Source: Malaya genurostris
Taxonomy: Eukaryota > Arthropoda > Insecta > Diptera > Culicidae
Length of the DNA: 64,000 bases
Direction of reading: 5' to 3'
Assembly: GCF_030247185.1 (NCBI RefSeq)
Contig: NC_080572.1
Span: forward strand, 208,659,435-208,723,434
Of this stretch, positions 1 to 9,345 are shown one piece after another (within the stretch, counting starts at the first letter, position 1; each line of letters opens with the position of its first letter). The notes below the pieces were generated by a model. That model saw nothing but the letters and a program-made list of their open reading frames with translations, had not been told where the DNA came from and did not search any database. Made by a program: the position numbers and the translations under genes.

Positions 1-260
1 CGTTCCGTTCCGAAAATATCCATATTGTAAGGGTTTTCAAGGAATATCAAGAAACCGGAAGTCGCCATCTTGGATTTCAGAACCACTTCAAACATCGTTT
101 TCCGACATCTACTCATCAATTCCGTTCCGAAGATACCCATATTGTTAGGGGTTTTAGGCAATCTCAATAAACCGGAAGCCGCCATCTTGGATTTTGAAAC
201 GAACCCAAACATCATTTTCTTGCACTTACTCTTCACATCCGTTCCGAAAATAAACATATG
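1..260. repeat. ~118-bp tandem repeat, cut by the window edge
   Basis: Units begin with CCGTTCCGAA near 6, 121 and 240. They share an internal ACCGGAAG..GCCATCTTGGATTT block (about 53-75 and 172-194). Units differ by many substitutions, so the array is old. The apparent 63-aa ORF over it is periodic with the repeat and is not taken as a gene. Confidence 0.8.
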
Positions 261-286
261 ATGCGCGGTTTCCACAATAATCACAC

Positions 287-420
287 AAAACTTTTTTTAC
301 GAACCAAATCCTAAATAACGTAAACTTTTTTTACGAACCAAATCCCAAATAACGTAAACTTTTTTTACGAACCAAATCCCAAATAACGTAAACTTTTTTT
401 ACGAACTACCTCTTTTTACG
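287..420. repeat. 34-bp minisatellite, about 3.5 units
   Basis: ACGAACCAAATCC recurs at 299, 333 and 367, and ACGAAC again at 401, an exact 34-bp period. The units are nearly identical, so this array is young. Each unit includes a T-run followed by ACGAACC. Confidence 0.9.
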
Positions 421-780
421 AACCCCCGTTTAGTTCGTAAATGGAGGTTTCGGTGTATTCTTTTGGTCGCATGATTCCAATTTGTTAACTCCAGAATGAG
501 CACGAAGATGAGATAAGTCCACTCTGTTCTGATAGGTGATTTGAATAGTTTCAATGTCTACATTTTGTTCTTGCTGTATTCCTTTCATCACACAAATATT
601 ATTATTTTATCCCTCTCTACTCACAAATATTATTACGATATGAAAAAGTATTGTTTCACCAATACTTTTACATTTATTTTCCCTGGCTTCTATCCTCGGT
701 CACCTTAAACAGTTTTTAAGGTATTACAACATGAACAAACATATCTCCTTTTCATGTCAGTCAATTAAAAGTACTCATGG
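421..780. other. gene-free AT-rich stretch
   Basis: No ORF with protein-like composition, no RNA gene and no clear repeat structure. A TTAAGG occurs at 716-721 and may mark the far end of the dispersed repeat at 785-985, but the match beyond those bases is weak. Confidence 0.5.
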
Positions 781-784
781 TTTA

Positions 785-985
785 TAACCATCTATAGTTA
801 GTGTCTGTTTTACCAGCGAACAAAATGTGTCGTAAACCAACTGCACTCAATGATTGAAAATAATCCGTATTTCTATGTGTCGGTTTTGCACGATACGCTT
901 TATGCGATGATTCGTTCAATTCATATGTTTGGAATTTTTCGCGGCTTATTTTGGAACTGGATTTCATCTTAATGCTCATTCATAC
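785..985 (-). repeat. dispersed repeat, copy 1, with an open ORF-like core
   Basis: On the minus strand this reads MSIKMKSSSKISREKFQTYE followed by LNESSHKAYRAKPTHRN and LSAVGL..FAGKTD without a stop. The same peptide string can be read in copies near 47320-47450 and 56250-56860. A TTAA at 969-972 sits where the other copies also have TTAA. Probably the end region of a TTAA-targeting transposon; no known protein domain recognised. Confidence 0.6.
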
Positions 986-1004
986 ATAACATTTTAGATT
1001 AGAG

Positions 1005-1200
1005 CAATTCCAGGAATGAGTAGAAGAAAAAGTGACAAAATCAGAATCGACCTTCTCCGATTTGGATGAAATTTTGCACATGGCTTCAGTAGGGCAAACC
1101 ATAAATTTTGAACCGATTGACAGGTCAATCCGACTCACGACTGATTTTTAAAAAGGGCGTATGTATTTTTGCATTTCACTAAAATTGCCAAAATTTCTTC
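1005..1200. repeat. old dispersed repeat, related to 34265-34440
   Basis: Shares the order of blocks AGAGCAATT, GGATGAAA, a run CGACT..CG.CTGATTTTT and a following T-rich tract with 34265-34440. Strongly diverged. No ORF, no termini recognised. Confidence 0.45.
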
Positions 1201-1348
1201 ATTTTTGAATTTTTTTGCGTATCACATACTACTGGTATGTTTATTTTATGATAAATTGCTGGACTGATTCCCGGCGATATGAAGAAGAAATAAAAGAATA
1301 TCACACGTAACAGAAATAACAAACCCTACTAAATCATAATAACTTATA

Positions 1349-1426
1349 ATTTGTATATTTGTATATATGTATAGATATATACATTATATTTGTATATTTG
1401 TATATATGTATAGATATATACATTTT
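1349..1426. repeat. two-copy ~41-bp AT-rich tandem repeat
   Basis: Two nearly identical units each containing TTTGTATATATGTATAGATA and ending TATACATT. It lies in the 3' flank of the cuticle gene at 1561-1922 and next to its candidate polyadenylation signal. Confidence 0.85.
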
Positions 1427-1429
1427 AAT
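1424..1429 (-). terminator. polyadenylation signal (ATTAAA) of cuticle gene 1
   Basis: ATTAAA on the minus strand about 130 nt after the stop codon at 1561. No AATAAA occurs between them. It is the commonest variant of the signal and the best candidate here. Confidence 0.4.
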
Positions 1430-1560
1430 CGATTGAACCCACGGTATTGATTTTTCCTGTCGTACCGCAAGCCACAATAAATTAATTTCCTTAAATCTTC
1501 TGCTCGACATTGAACTAAATTCGGCTACGCTCTCCCGGTCAGGACGCGTTTGCTGTGTCC

Positions 1561-1922
1561 TCACTTGGGTGCACGAATAGCTTCCGGGCGGTATCCGTTT
1601 TCGTCGGCCACGTAGCGAACCGTGAACAGTGCCCCATCCGGGCCAGTATAGGAATATTCTCCGGTGATCCGAAGCCCGTCCGGGCTCGATGCGCTTGCCT
1701 TGATTCCGTTGCTCGTTTCGTAGGCATACTTGAAGGACCCATCCGGGTTGACTTCCTGCTCCTGCTTCACAATAGTTGCACTCGCATCCGGCGACGCTGG
1801 CAGACCTTGGACCAAGGTCACCGCCATCAGCAGATAAAATGTCTGGGGAAAAATGGTTTCAATACGGATTAGGAAAGGTATCGTAAGCCGGCCAGTGTAA
1901 CGCATACCAACAGTTTCAGCAT
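1561..1922 (-). CDS. RR-1 cuticle protein, 98 aa, two exons
   Basis: Secreted structural protein of the cuticle; the Rebers-Riddiford (RR-1) domain binds chitin in soft cuticle. Proposed CDS is complement(join(1561..1842,1908..1922)). Exon 1 encodes MLKLL, then a 65-bp intron (1843-1907, GT..AG, phase 0), then exon 2 starting TFYLLMAVTLVQG. This gives a hydrophobic signal peptide (residues 1 to about 18) that is lost if the first in-frame ATG of the long exon (at 1905) is used. RR-1 motifs: YAYETSNGI (44-52), GEYSYTGPDG (66-75) and VRYVADENGYRPE (80-92). The protein stops at IRAPK, slightly past the RR core, as in short larval-cuticle-type members. An ATTAAA polyadenylation signal lies on the minus strand at 1424-1429. 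The family assignment is firm; the exon 1 junction is inferred from splice signals and from the identical layout of the second cuticle gene at 32583-33126. Confidence 0.9.
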
Positions 1923-1995
1923 TCTACTGAGCGTTCGTTCCTTCAGCTAAGCGGAAAAAATCGAATGTGATTGCGAGCAGCTACTGAAGATTGGC

Positions 1996-2002
1996 TTTTA
2001 TA
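1996..2002 (-). promoter_or_regulatory. TATA box of the 1561-1922 cuticle gene
   Basis: TATAAAA on the minus strand, 74 bp upstream of the proposed ATG at 1922. This fits a short 5' UTR. A TCAGT initiator-like pentamer lies at 1983-1987 but is only about 17 bp downstream, closer than usual, so the exact start site is uncertain. Confidence 0.55.
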
Positions 2003-2009
2003 CATACCC

Positions 2010-3420
2010 AACATACGTCTAATTTGTTTGATTTCCTAATTCCGACAGGATTCTGAGCCGGTGTCGAATCAGGTTTGTTAAAGTTCACTTGTGCTCGTGT
2101 TTTGATCAAGAAGAAGAAGAAACATTTCCCCAGCAAGTGGTCGGAACCGGATCGGCAGAATTGAAATAACCAATACGAAAAGCTCATCGGTTTAAGAGTA
2201 AAGTCGATACTTGTAACACATCAGGATCCGGTGGGCAACAATATGCTGGTAAATTTCCATCACATCGACCATAAAGTGTAGTTGTTTGCAATCAAAACAG
2301 ACTGTTTTTGAGCCGCACGGCGCACTCCCCCTGCCCAGTGACGCTTTCCTTCCCGGCAGTTTCTATCGGTCGGTTGTCGGTCCACGGCAAAATGTGGGCA
2401 TCAGCATACAAACGACGGTCGGACGGTTGTTTGTTAGGATCTTTCGGTTCAAGTGGATTGGCCGAGGAAGATCCCTGTTAGGGAAGGAACAAAAACATGA
2501 GCATGAAAACGTGATTTGCGTTATCAAAGCAAAATATCGATTCAACTGGCAGCGGTGGTGGCTCAAAGTGTACGAACGGCGGAAGCATTTGCTTGTGCAT
2601 TGCCATTTGTTAAGCTATTTCGTATGGAGAGTGAAGCTCGGGAGGAATTAAGGGTCAACTTTGCCATCTCACTTAGTGGGATCCTTTTCCGTTTTTTTTT
2701 TCTTTCGATTCTCATTCCGGCTCGCCAGCATCATCATTCATGACATGTATGCCTTCCTTCTCGAGCGGATGAATAATCCACGAACTTCTAATAACCGAAA
2801 GAAATATCTATCATATCGTGCGTGAACCTTAATGTCTTTGCTTCGATCGCTGCAGAGGGAGGTGGTTGGGCTGCGGTTCCATTTCCATTCAATCTGTAAA
2901 AGTGTTTTAGGCATTCATCATTGAATCGGGCTGTTTGTTGATGATTGGTTTCCGCCCGGATTGATGAGGAATTCAATCGATAAGTGTCATCCGGTGGTAT
3001 AAATTATCTGTCGATTTCGTTTCAGAGCCGGCTAGCAATTCATCGACGCTTGTGCAATATTGAATAATGGCAAACAACGCATGGTCGGGCACTGTCGTGG
3101 GATGGAGTGAGCATAGTTTTACTAATAATGTATGATTTATGTTCGTTTATGTCGACAGGTAGAAAGCTTGTTTTGACAAAACTTGTGATGTGAACTCACG
3201 CACAATGTATCATAATGTTTTTGGTTTCACCCCACATTAATCTGGTCAGCCAAGCTGTTTGGAATTCCACAATCGTCGTTCTTCTAGAAATCTTCAAATC
3301 TTGCACTCGATTAGCCAATCATAAAATTATTATCGTGATTTTAAACATTTGGTATTAATACAGAAAACTATGTTTAATGTTTTAATGAAACAGAACTACG
3401 TACAAAAAAGATCCAAACCA
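2010..3420. other. gene-free upstream region of cuticle gene 1
   Basis: Looks single-copy and is less AT-rich than most of the window, notably 2290-2650. ORFs of 60-121 codons overlap each other on both strands with no signal peptide, domain or homologous look. May hold regulatory DNA for the cuticle gene, but no site can be pointed to. Confidence 0.4.
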
Positions 3421-3424
3421 TACA

Positions 3425-4460
3425 ATTACCATTTTTGCCTTTTTCATATAGAAAGGTTATGCAATCACTTCAAAACCCGACTAGTAAAAAAGATGAACGC
3501 GAGCACACTTCAGAAGCATGTTCGCCTATGCTGATGATGATGGTGTCGGTTAGTTACTGTTGACTTACTCCATTATTATACGCCAGAGAACAGGACATTA
3601 CCGATTTCGGTAATATAAGTATAAGTGTGAATTATTGGAGCGATTGAAAATCGGTGTGAGCTCTGAGAAATTTATGTGAGTTCCGTTTTGGAATTTTTGA
3701 ATGCTGCTAAGAAAATTTTTCTTTTGTTACATCATCACTCCCAATTAGGAATTTAAATTTTATACTCATCGCCCTGAAAATCTCAAATATATTCAATAAT
3801 TTAAACTCGAAAAAAAGTCCGCGAACTCAAAATTTTCTTCAAAGAATGAAGCACGGAATTGGAATCCCTTCCCTTTGACACATAGAAAGTTTTGCTTTAA
3901 TCTCTCATTGTCCAATCCGAAATATGTCAGTACATATTTACCTAAAATGCTACATACTTGCACTCACTCTTCAATAAAAAATAAAACAAAAAATACTAAA
4001 GGCATAAGAACCATCACTTAGACGCATTATTTCTTATTTGGTTCCGAAGTTATAGGGTAAAGTGTGTTAAATATTGTACACCTTCATTTAAACCGGCGAA
4101 ACAAAAAAAGGAACAAATTTTCTACACAAACTGCACAAATCGATAGTCGTTATCAGTTTGTACGTCATGTTAGTTGGTGGCCGTACGAACCGACTTCGAT
4201 TATACCGGTTCTCGGGTTCTGGTGCTCGGAGTACATACAATAGTGAACCCACTTCGTTTTCTTAAGGATGACCTACGCGAGCAAAGCACTGCACTGTTTC
4301 ATTCGGTATGTTATACTAGTTAATGCACAAACAATCCCATGGTTTCTTTCAAAAATCAAAGAATCGAATCGAAACATTTTGAATAGAATACCACAGTATT
4401 ACATATGAGAAAGGTACCATTACACCACTAGGTGGATTAAAACAGTTTTTAATAAATTTC
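3425..4460 (-). repeat. degenerate modular repeats, minus orientation
   Basis: At 3430-3475 is the right-end signature TTTTTCATATAGAAAGGTTA followed by TGCAATCACTT. At 4025-4075 is GGTTCCGAAGTTATAGGGT, and at 4405-4437 the left-end signature in reverse (CACCACTAGGTGGATTAA). These are the termini and body of the modular dispersed family best seen at 49387-50040. Confidence 0.6.
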
Positions 4461-7400
4461 AATTCATTAACATTGTTTTATTCTTTTAGTCGCTCTTATC
4501 ATAAAATAACTAAAATTTTTATCAACCGCAGTATTGTTTTTTACCAATTTCACACACCAGAAGCAGACAATCGTTACCGTTTCGTTTTGTTTATAGTCTG
4601 TACGAAATAAAACAAAGCACGCTTCGTTCGTTTTGTGTTTTCTTCTTTCACGTTGCACGTACCAGTTTTTTACATATAGCCATTCTATATGGCGGTTTGA
4701 ATACTTTGACACTCATCGTCCTAAAACTGCGGAATTGGAAATCATATCCGGATCAAATTTCATCGTAGCTTTTAAGACAATATTAGCTTTAATTTGAATC
4801 AAGATTTGTGAAAACCATTTTTGACCATCGTTTGTGAAAAAATACTCATGGAATGGGTAATTTTCCACTTATCACGCTTTTGTTCCGGAACCGAAAGAAG
4901 GGAGGAATTTATTATTGATTTGCTCCATTTCGTTTTAGTTATGTATGAAAATTCTTGCTTATAGCTGGATAATATTTAACCATTTCCAGTGCATTTGTTC
5001 AGAATCAGGAATCAGAACTAATTGGCTCAAGTGGCACGTTCCCCTAGTTATTTGAAAATATGAACCTTGCCGTGGCTTCTCATCATTTTCCTAACGGGAA
5101 GGAAAAGATAAAAGGAAGATGGAAAGGAATTGTAAAGTTGATGAGGTGAAAGGACAGCACAAAACATTAAGAAACAAATCAGGTGCCTAAAAGCACAGTT
5201 CATAAAATCTTCAACCTCCGAGAGGATTTAGAGATTTTACAAAAGCGACAGCATTCTACATTCCCGGAATAAAGTAGAACTGTTCGCACAATACCAGAGG
5301 CAATAAAAGTCATTTTCATTGACACAAAAAAGACGATAACGACGAAAAATAAATGTCACTCCCAGCTCCGCTTGTAAATTATGAGAACAAGATCCATGTC
5401 CAGTCAATGACATAAGCGGAACAGTAGTTTCAAAATTGTGTTCTTTCTTTCAATAACCCTTTCAGTCATTTGCGGTTTTCAGTGAAAATGTTTCGTCTCT
5501 CCTCGTTTGTTTTGGATGTGGTCGTTTACGAATGAGACAGCAAAAAAGAATAAGAGGTTGTTGGATTGGACTCTTTTATGAAGAATGCGTTATAGTTTTA
5601 ATCTCTGGCTTGAACTTGCTAAAGAAAAGAAATTCAACGGAAAAAATAAATGAGATTCAAAGGACAAAAATCGATCCGATTGGAATAATTTTTCATATAT
5701 TTCTCCGTCAAAATCAATTTAATTTGTTGTATATTTCACACAATCATCATTCCACTAATCAGAATTGATATTCAAAAATGTGAATGAAGCTTTTCATTGC
5801 TTTTTTCGGTCAATTAATTTCGCAAAGGCATTATTAATAACGAGATCCTTCATGGCGACTTCTGATTTATCGAAATTTCAGATAACGGTTTTTTTACAAT
5901 ATTAGGATTATTAGAACGAAATTGACGATCTGTTCTCATTTAAAAAAAAATTAAAGCATTAAAATTTACATAGAGATGCTCTAACAGTCGCATACCGAAA
6001 CCTCAGTTCGTTTCATTTATGTCTAGTGATAACCAGACCACCAGGATCAAAAGAGTAGATTTAATTGGACACCATTTTAATGAAATATTAAAATGCCCTA
6101 TCCCTCAAATCTGCTAAAGTTTTTCATTGTGCGATCAAGACAGAACACTTTATTTATCATTACTGCTAACGAACCGTAGCATGTCTCAGCAGGAAAACCG
6201 ATCTACCATTCAAATTCAGCAATCCAGAAATCCTGTACCGAAAAGCAATCACAAATTCTAAATGAGCTCTAAATAATTCATCATTCCTTCGAGCAAAAAC
6301 TTCACCCCGACATCATCGACTTCATCGGTGACGACAGAAGGAACGGCAAAGTTAACTAGTTTAGAGTAATCTTCGCAGTCCCATCCCTCATCAATCGAGG
6401 TCTGCCGTGCCCCCTTCCCCTCCCTGGCACACTGACAAATGAATGACCGGCCGGAGATATTTCAATTTACGATTCTGTCTTGAGACAGCAACAAAAAAAA
6501 AAAAAATAAAACAGCATCGGAAAAGGTGAAATGATGCCCGTCTCGATGGTCGTCGTATTTTGTCTTTATGTGAGAAAATAAGTTGACCTAACGGTTTCAG
6601 CACATCCTTAATCTCACGACTCGTAATCCGATTTGAGATAATCAAAAATCGAAAAACATTTACTATCAGATTCGAATCAGCAGGATTTTGCCGGCAGCAG
6701 CGGTCGGGCTGCCGACTGGAAATTGTAAAACATTTCCGGTTCAACGTTGCCTAGCATATCTTTTCGCAGGATATTTTCTTCGTGAAACCCTCATGTCTCC
6801 GCCGTTCGACGGGCAAGTTCATGTCAGATTATCAGAGAAAGCACGATTTCGATTTCGAGATCAGTGGAGCGTAAACAACTTTTTTTTCTTTTCACCTCGG
6901 TGGAAGATTTTTCTTCCCGCCGGCCGGGGTGGAGGTCCTCTCTATCTGATCCGTCGAAATCTATTCCGCTTATGCCGTAGCAGAGTAGTTGTCGTACGAC
7001 CCGAGGAAAGCAACCGAGGTTTCAAAGGCACATTTCGCCACGGCAATTCCGGTACATATAGCTTTCAGGACCTTTCATCGACGACGATCCGCTCCTCGTG
7101 CCGTGTGTCGGAATACATGATGCTGACGTATAAGCAGCTTATGGGTAGTTGAAATGTTGAAATGTTCTAATGCCGACATTGGTAAAAGAGATAAATGTCA
7201 ATTTTAATGTAGCTTCGGAATTGAGTGGTAGTTCCCCAACGTCTCTGTTATGCCATTCGATTGATTTTATCGTGAAGTCAGGATAAAAAAATTTATACTG
7301 TAGTATTCAATCTTTTTCATTTGAAATCAATTATGATTTACGAAATCAATTACGACTTATTATGAAACACTTCTATTAATCAGCTATTTTAAATATTTTA

Positions 7401-7640
7401 GAACTTATCGTATCATTGACATTTACGAGTGGCTACAACGACTTCTCTTCCACAGTTCGTGTTCACACTTCATCCGACACAGTCGAAAACCGCTTACGGT
7501 CGAGACGACAATAACAAAGACAATACATTAGAGCAAACAATAGTGTTTTCAACATCATCTAAAACGATATTCAAAACTTGGCTTGCGCGATAAAATTCAA
7601 TTTGTATTGATTGAGCTGCAAACGAAGTAGAAATCTTACT
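4461..7640. other. gene-free stretch
   Basis: Contains scattered pieces of the modular repeat (4640-4870), a poly-A run at about 6490-6508, and a less AT-rich block at 6380-7150 with opposed ORFs of 117 and 154 codons. Those ORFs lack recognisable motifs and overlap on opposite strands. A KSTVHKIF-like string near 5180-5210 recalls a transposase helix-turn-helix, but nothing around it supports that reading. Confidence 0.4.
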
Positions 7641-7984
7641 AAAAGTATGGATGGATCAAGACAACGCGCCGTTTCACAAGTCATTGCTCCCACACCCACT
7701 GTATTCGCTAGATTTGGATCCCAGTGACTACTGGTTGTTTGCAGACCTAAAAAAATGCTCGCCGGTAAGAAATTTCGCACGAATGAAGAGGTTATCGCTG
7801 TAACTGAGGCCTATTTTTAGGCAAAAGATAAATCGTTCTACAAAGGTGGTATTGAAATGTTAGAACGGCGCTGGAATGATTGCGTTGCTCTTGATGGAGA
7901 TTGCGTTGATGAATAAATTTTGAAATTTTGAACCAAAAAAATCGTGTTCTCTTTGTTAGGCCCGGGACTTTTTAGCCCATGTGT
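7640..7984 (+). pseudogene. mariner transposase 3' end remnant with right TIR
   Basis: Broken coding remains of an irritans-type mariner. DQDNAPFHKS and YSLDLDPSDYWLFADLKK carry the second and third catalytic Asp positions. They are followed, in other frames, by EEVIAVTEAYF, KDKSFYKGGIEMLERRW and CVALDGD. There is a deletion between the two catalytic motifs, at least one frameshift and an in-frame stop (tag at 7818-7820). The element ends at 7984 with a TIR that reads inward CACATGGGCTAAAAAGTCCC, followed by TA. No matching left TIR was found upstream, so it is 5'-truncated. Its TIR differs from that of the mariner at 20134-21419, so it is a separate lineage. Confidence 0.8.
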
Positions 7985-7985
7985 T

Positions 7986-8160
7986 ATCATTCGATATGAC
8001 TTAGTCATCATTAATTTTTGTTTCGATTTATTATATAGGTTGTCATTCGCTTCACGGTATCCAGAAAAATATTCCAGAACTATGTTCAGGGTTGGGAATC
8101 GAACCCAGGCAAACTGCGTGAAAGCCATAGATTACACTATACCGGTTCCCAATTAATTAT
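7986..8160 (-). repeat. tRNA-derived SINE candidate
   Basis: On the minus strand a tRNA-like head carries an A-box-like GGTATAGTGTAATCTATGGC and a perfect B box GGTTCGATTCC (about 8092-8102). It continues into a non-tRNA body ending in ATAATAAATCGAAACAAAAA. The body ends near the TA that borders the mariner remnant at 7640-7984. Confidence 0.6.
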
Positions 8161-8231
8161 CAATGCCCAAAAAAAATAGATTTTTTTTCTTTTGGCTTTT
8201 CAGTACAGACCTAGCACTTCGGTGCAGAAAG

Positions 8232-8346
8232 TATCTTGCAAATAGCATTAACTTTTCGTATACTTATCAATTTATGTTGAACCATTTAATGGGGTTTGCA
8301 GTTCATCATAAACTGCTAATGCATTGATAAGTCGAAGACGATACGT
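8232..8346. repeat. foldback repeat family, copy a
   Basis: Begins TGCAAATAGCATTAACTTT and contains CAGTTCATCATAAACTGCTA followed by GCATTGATAAGTCGAAGACG. It has the same block order as the copy at 8394-8507 but is more diverged. Arms are partly self-complementary. Confidence 0.65.
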
Positions 8347-8393
8347 GAAAATGAGAAATAAATTCGTTCGGTTCGTTAGTGAAGACGTGACGT

Positions 8394-8507
8394 TTGCAAA
8401 TAGCATTAACTTTACGTCTGCTTAGCGGTGCAAGTTGACCAGTTTGCACAAAGCAGCTCAATTTGAACTGCTCGGCACTGACGAGTCTAAGGCGAAACGT
8501 AAAGAAA
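8394..8507. repeat. foldback repeat family, copy b
   Basis: Begins TGCAAATAGCATTAACTTTA and ends CGAGTCTAAGGCGAAACGTA. The outer arms (CTTTACGTCTGCTTAGC.. and ..GCACTGACGAGTCTAAGGCG) and inner arms around CAATTTGAACTGC pair with each other. Related copies: 8232-8346, 27962-28110, 29365-29450, 40775-40835 and 45040-46370. Confidence 0.75.
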
Positions 8508-8509
8508 AG

Positions 8510-9160
8510 CAATACGAAGTATGTTATGTGCTGCCCCTTAATTACCACTAATATTTACTGAATACTCTTCAGGTCTCGGTATGCAGAACACAGAGCAATG
8601 CTCAAACTGCAACATGAAAGAAAACCAAATCTGAAAAGCTAAAAGGCCGAACCACTCACTACAGGGTGTTACGATCAAGAATCGGTCACCTTTAACTTCA
8701 CACTTTTCTCCTGTGCATAGCATAATGTATATTGTATAATTTTGATATTTGCTTTTCAATATTGAAAGTGGAATCAAAATATTGCTCGCGTATCGCGAAA
8801 AATCAAGCTACTCGCACGAAAAGTTAACGAAATTTTTTACTGTCTCCAAATGAACTTTCATCCACATTTGTGACAGCCAGAAAGGCAGAATCGGAGAGAA
8901 ATCGAAAGCCGGAGGCCGCCGTCGGAAAAAAGCTTCCAGTGGAGCCTGAACCTTTTCGTCTGAGATGGCGGAAATAAATGGCGAGCTGGACTGTTAATTA
9001 ACTTCAACACGCGATGAAAAGCAAAAACAAGTTGGCAATAGTACGATCGTGGAATCTGTACATTAAGATGCAGACGAAGTTTGATTGTGTGTCACAAGAT
9101 GATTAAACCTGAATCAAGATCAGTGCGGTAAAACTTCATTTCAATTGAATATTATTACAC
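8510..9160. other. gene-free stretch
   Basis: Short ORFs on both strands only; no motif, RNA gene or termini recognised. Confidence 0.4.
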
Positions 9161-9165
9161 TAAGG

Positions 9166-9345
9166 TCTTTTTTATGAGGTCTTTTTTATGCGACTTTTTT
9201 ATGCGAATTTTTAGAGTTATGCGGTTTTTTATGCGAATTTTCAGAGTTATGCGGTTTCCCTTCTGCGGTTTTTTTATGCGAAGTTTCAGAGTTATGCAGT
9301 TTTATTATGCGAATTTTCAGAGTTATGCGGTACGTAAACTCGCAA
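9166..9345. repeat. minisatellite of TTATGCGAATTTTCAGAG units
   Basis: Five to six imperfect units of about 30-40 bp built from TTTTTATGCG, AATTTTCAGAGTTATGCGGT and T-runs. The 71-codon ORF across it is periodic and not a gene. The sequence type resembles the GCGTAA-rich stretches at 29725-29835, 34800-34875, 35120-35205 and 48600-48650. Confidence 0.8.

Noticed and set aside
1555..1872. 105-codon plus-strand ORF
   Set aside because: Exact antisense of the cuticle protein exon; a shadow created by its codon composition.
5160..5440. Possible transposase helix-turn-helix (VPKSTVHKIF)
   Set aside because: Only a ten-residue resemblance; neither flank continues as transposase and no TIR was found.
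6391..7152. Opposed ORFs of 117 and 154 codons
   Set aside because: Overlap on opposite strands, low-complexity parts, no domain, no splice or promoter support.
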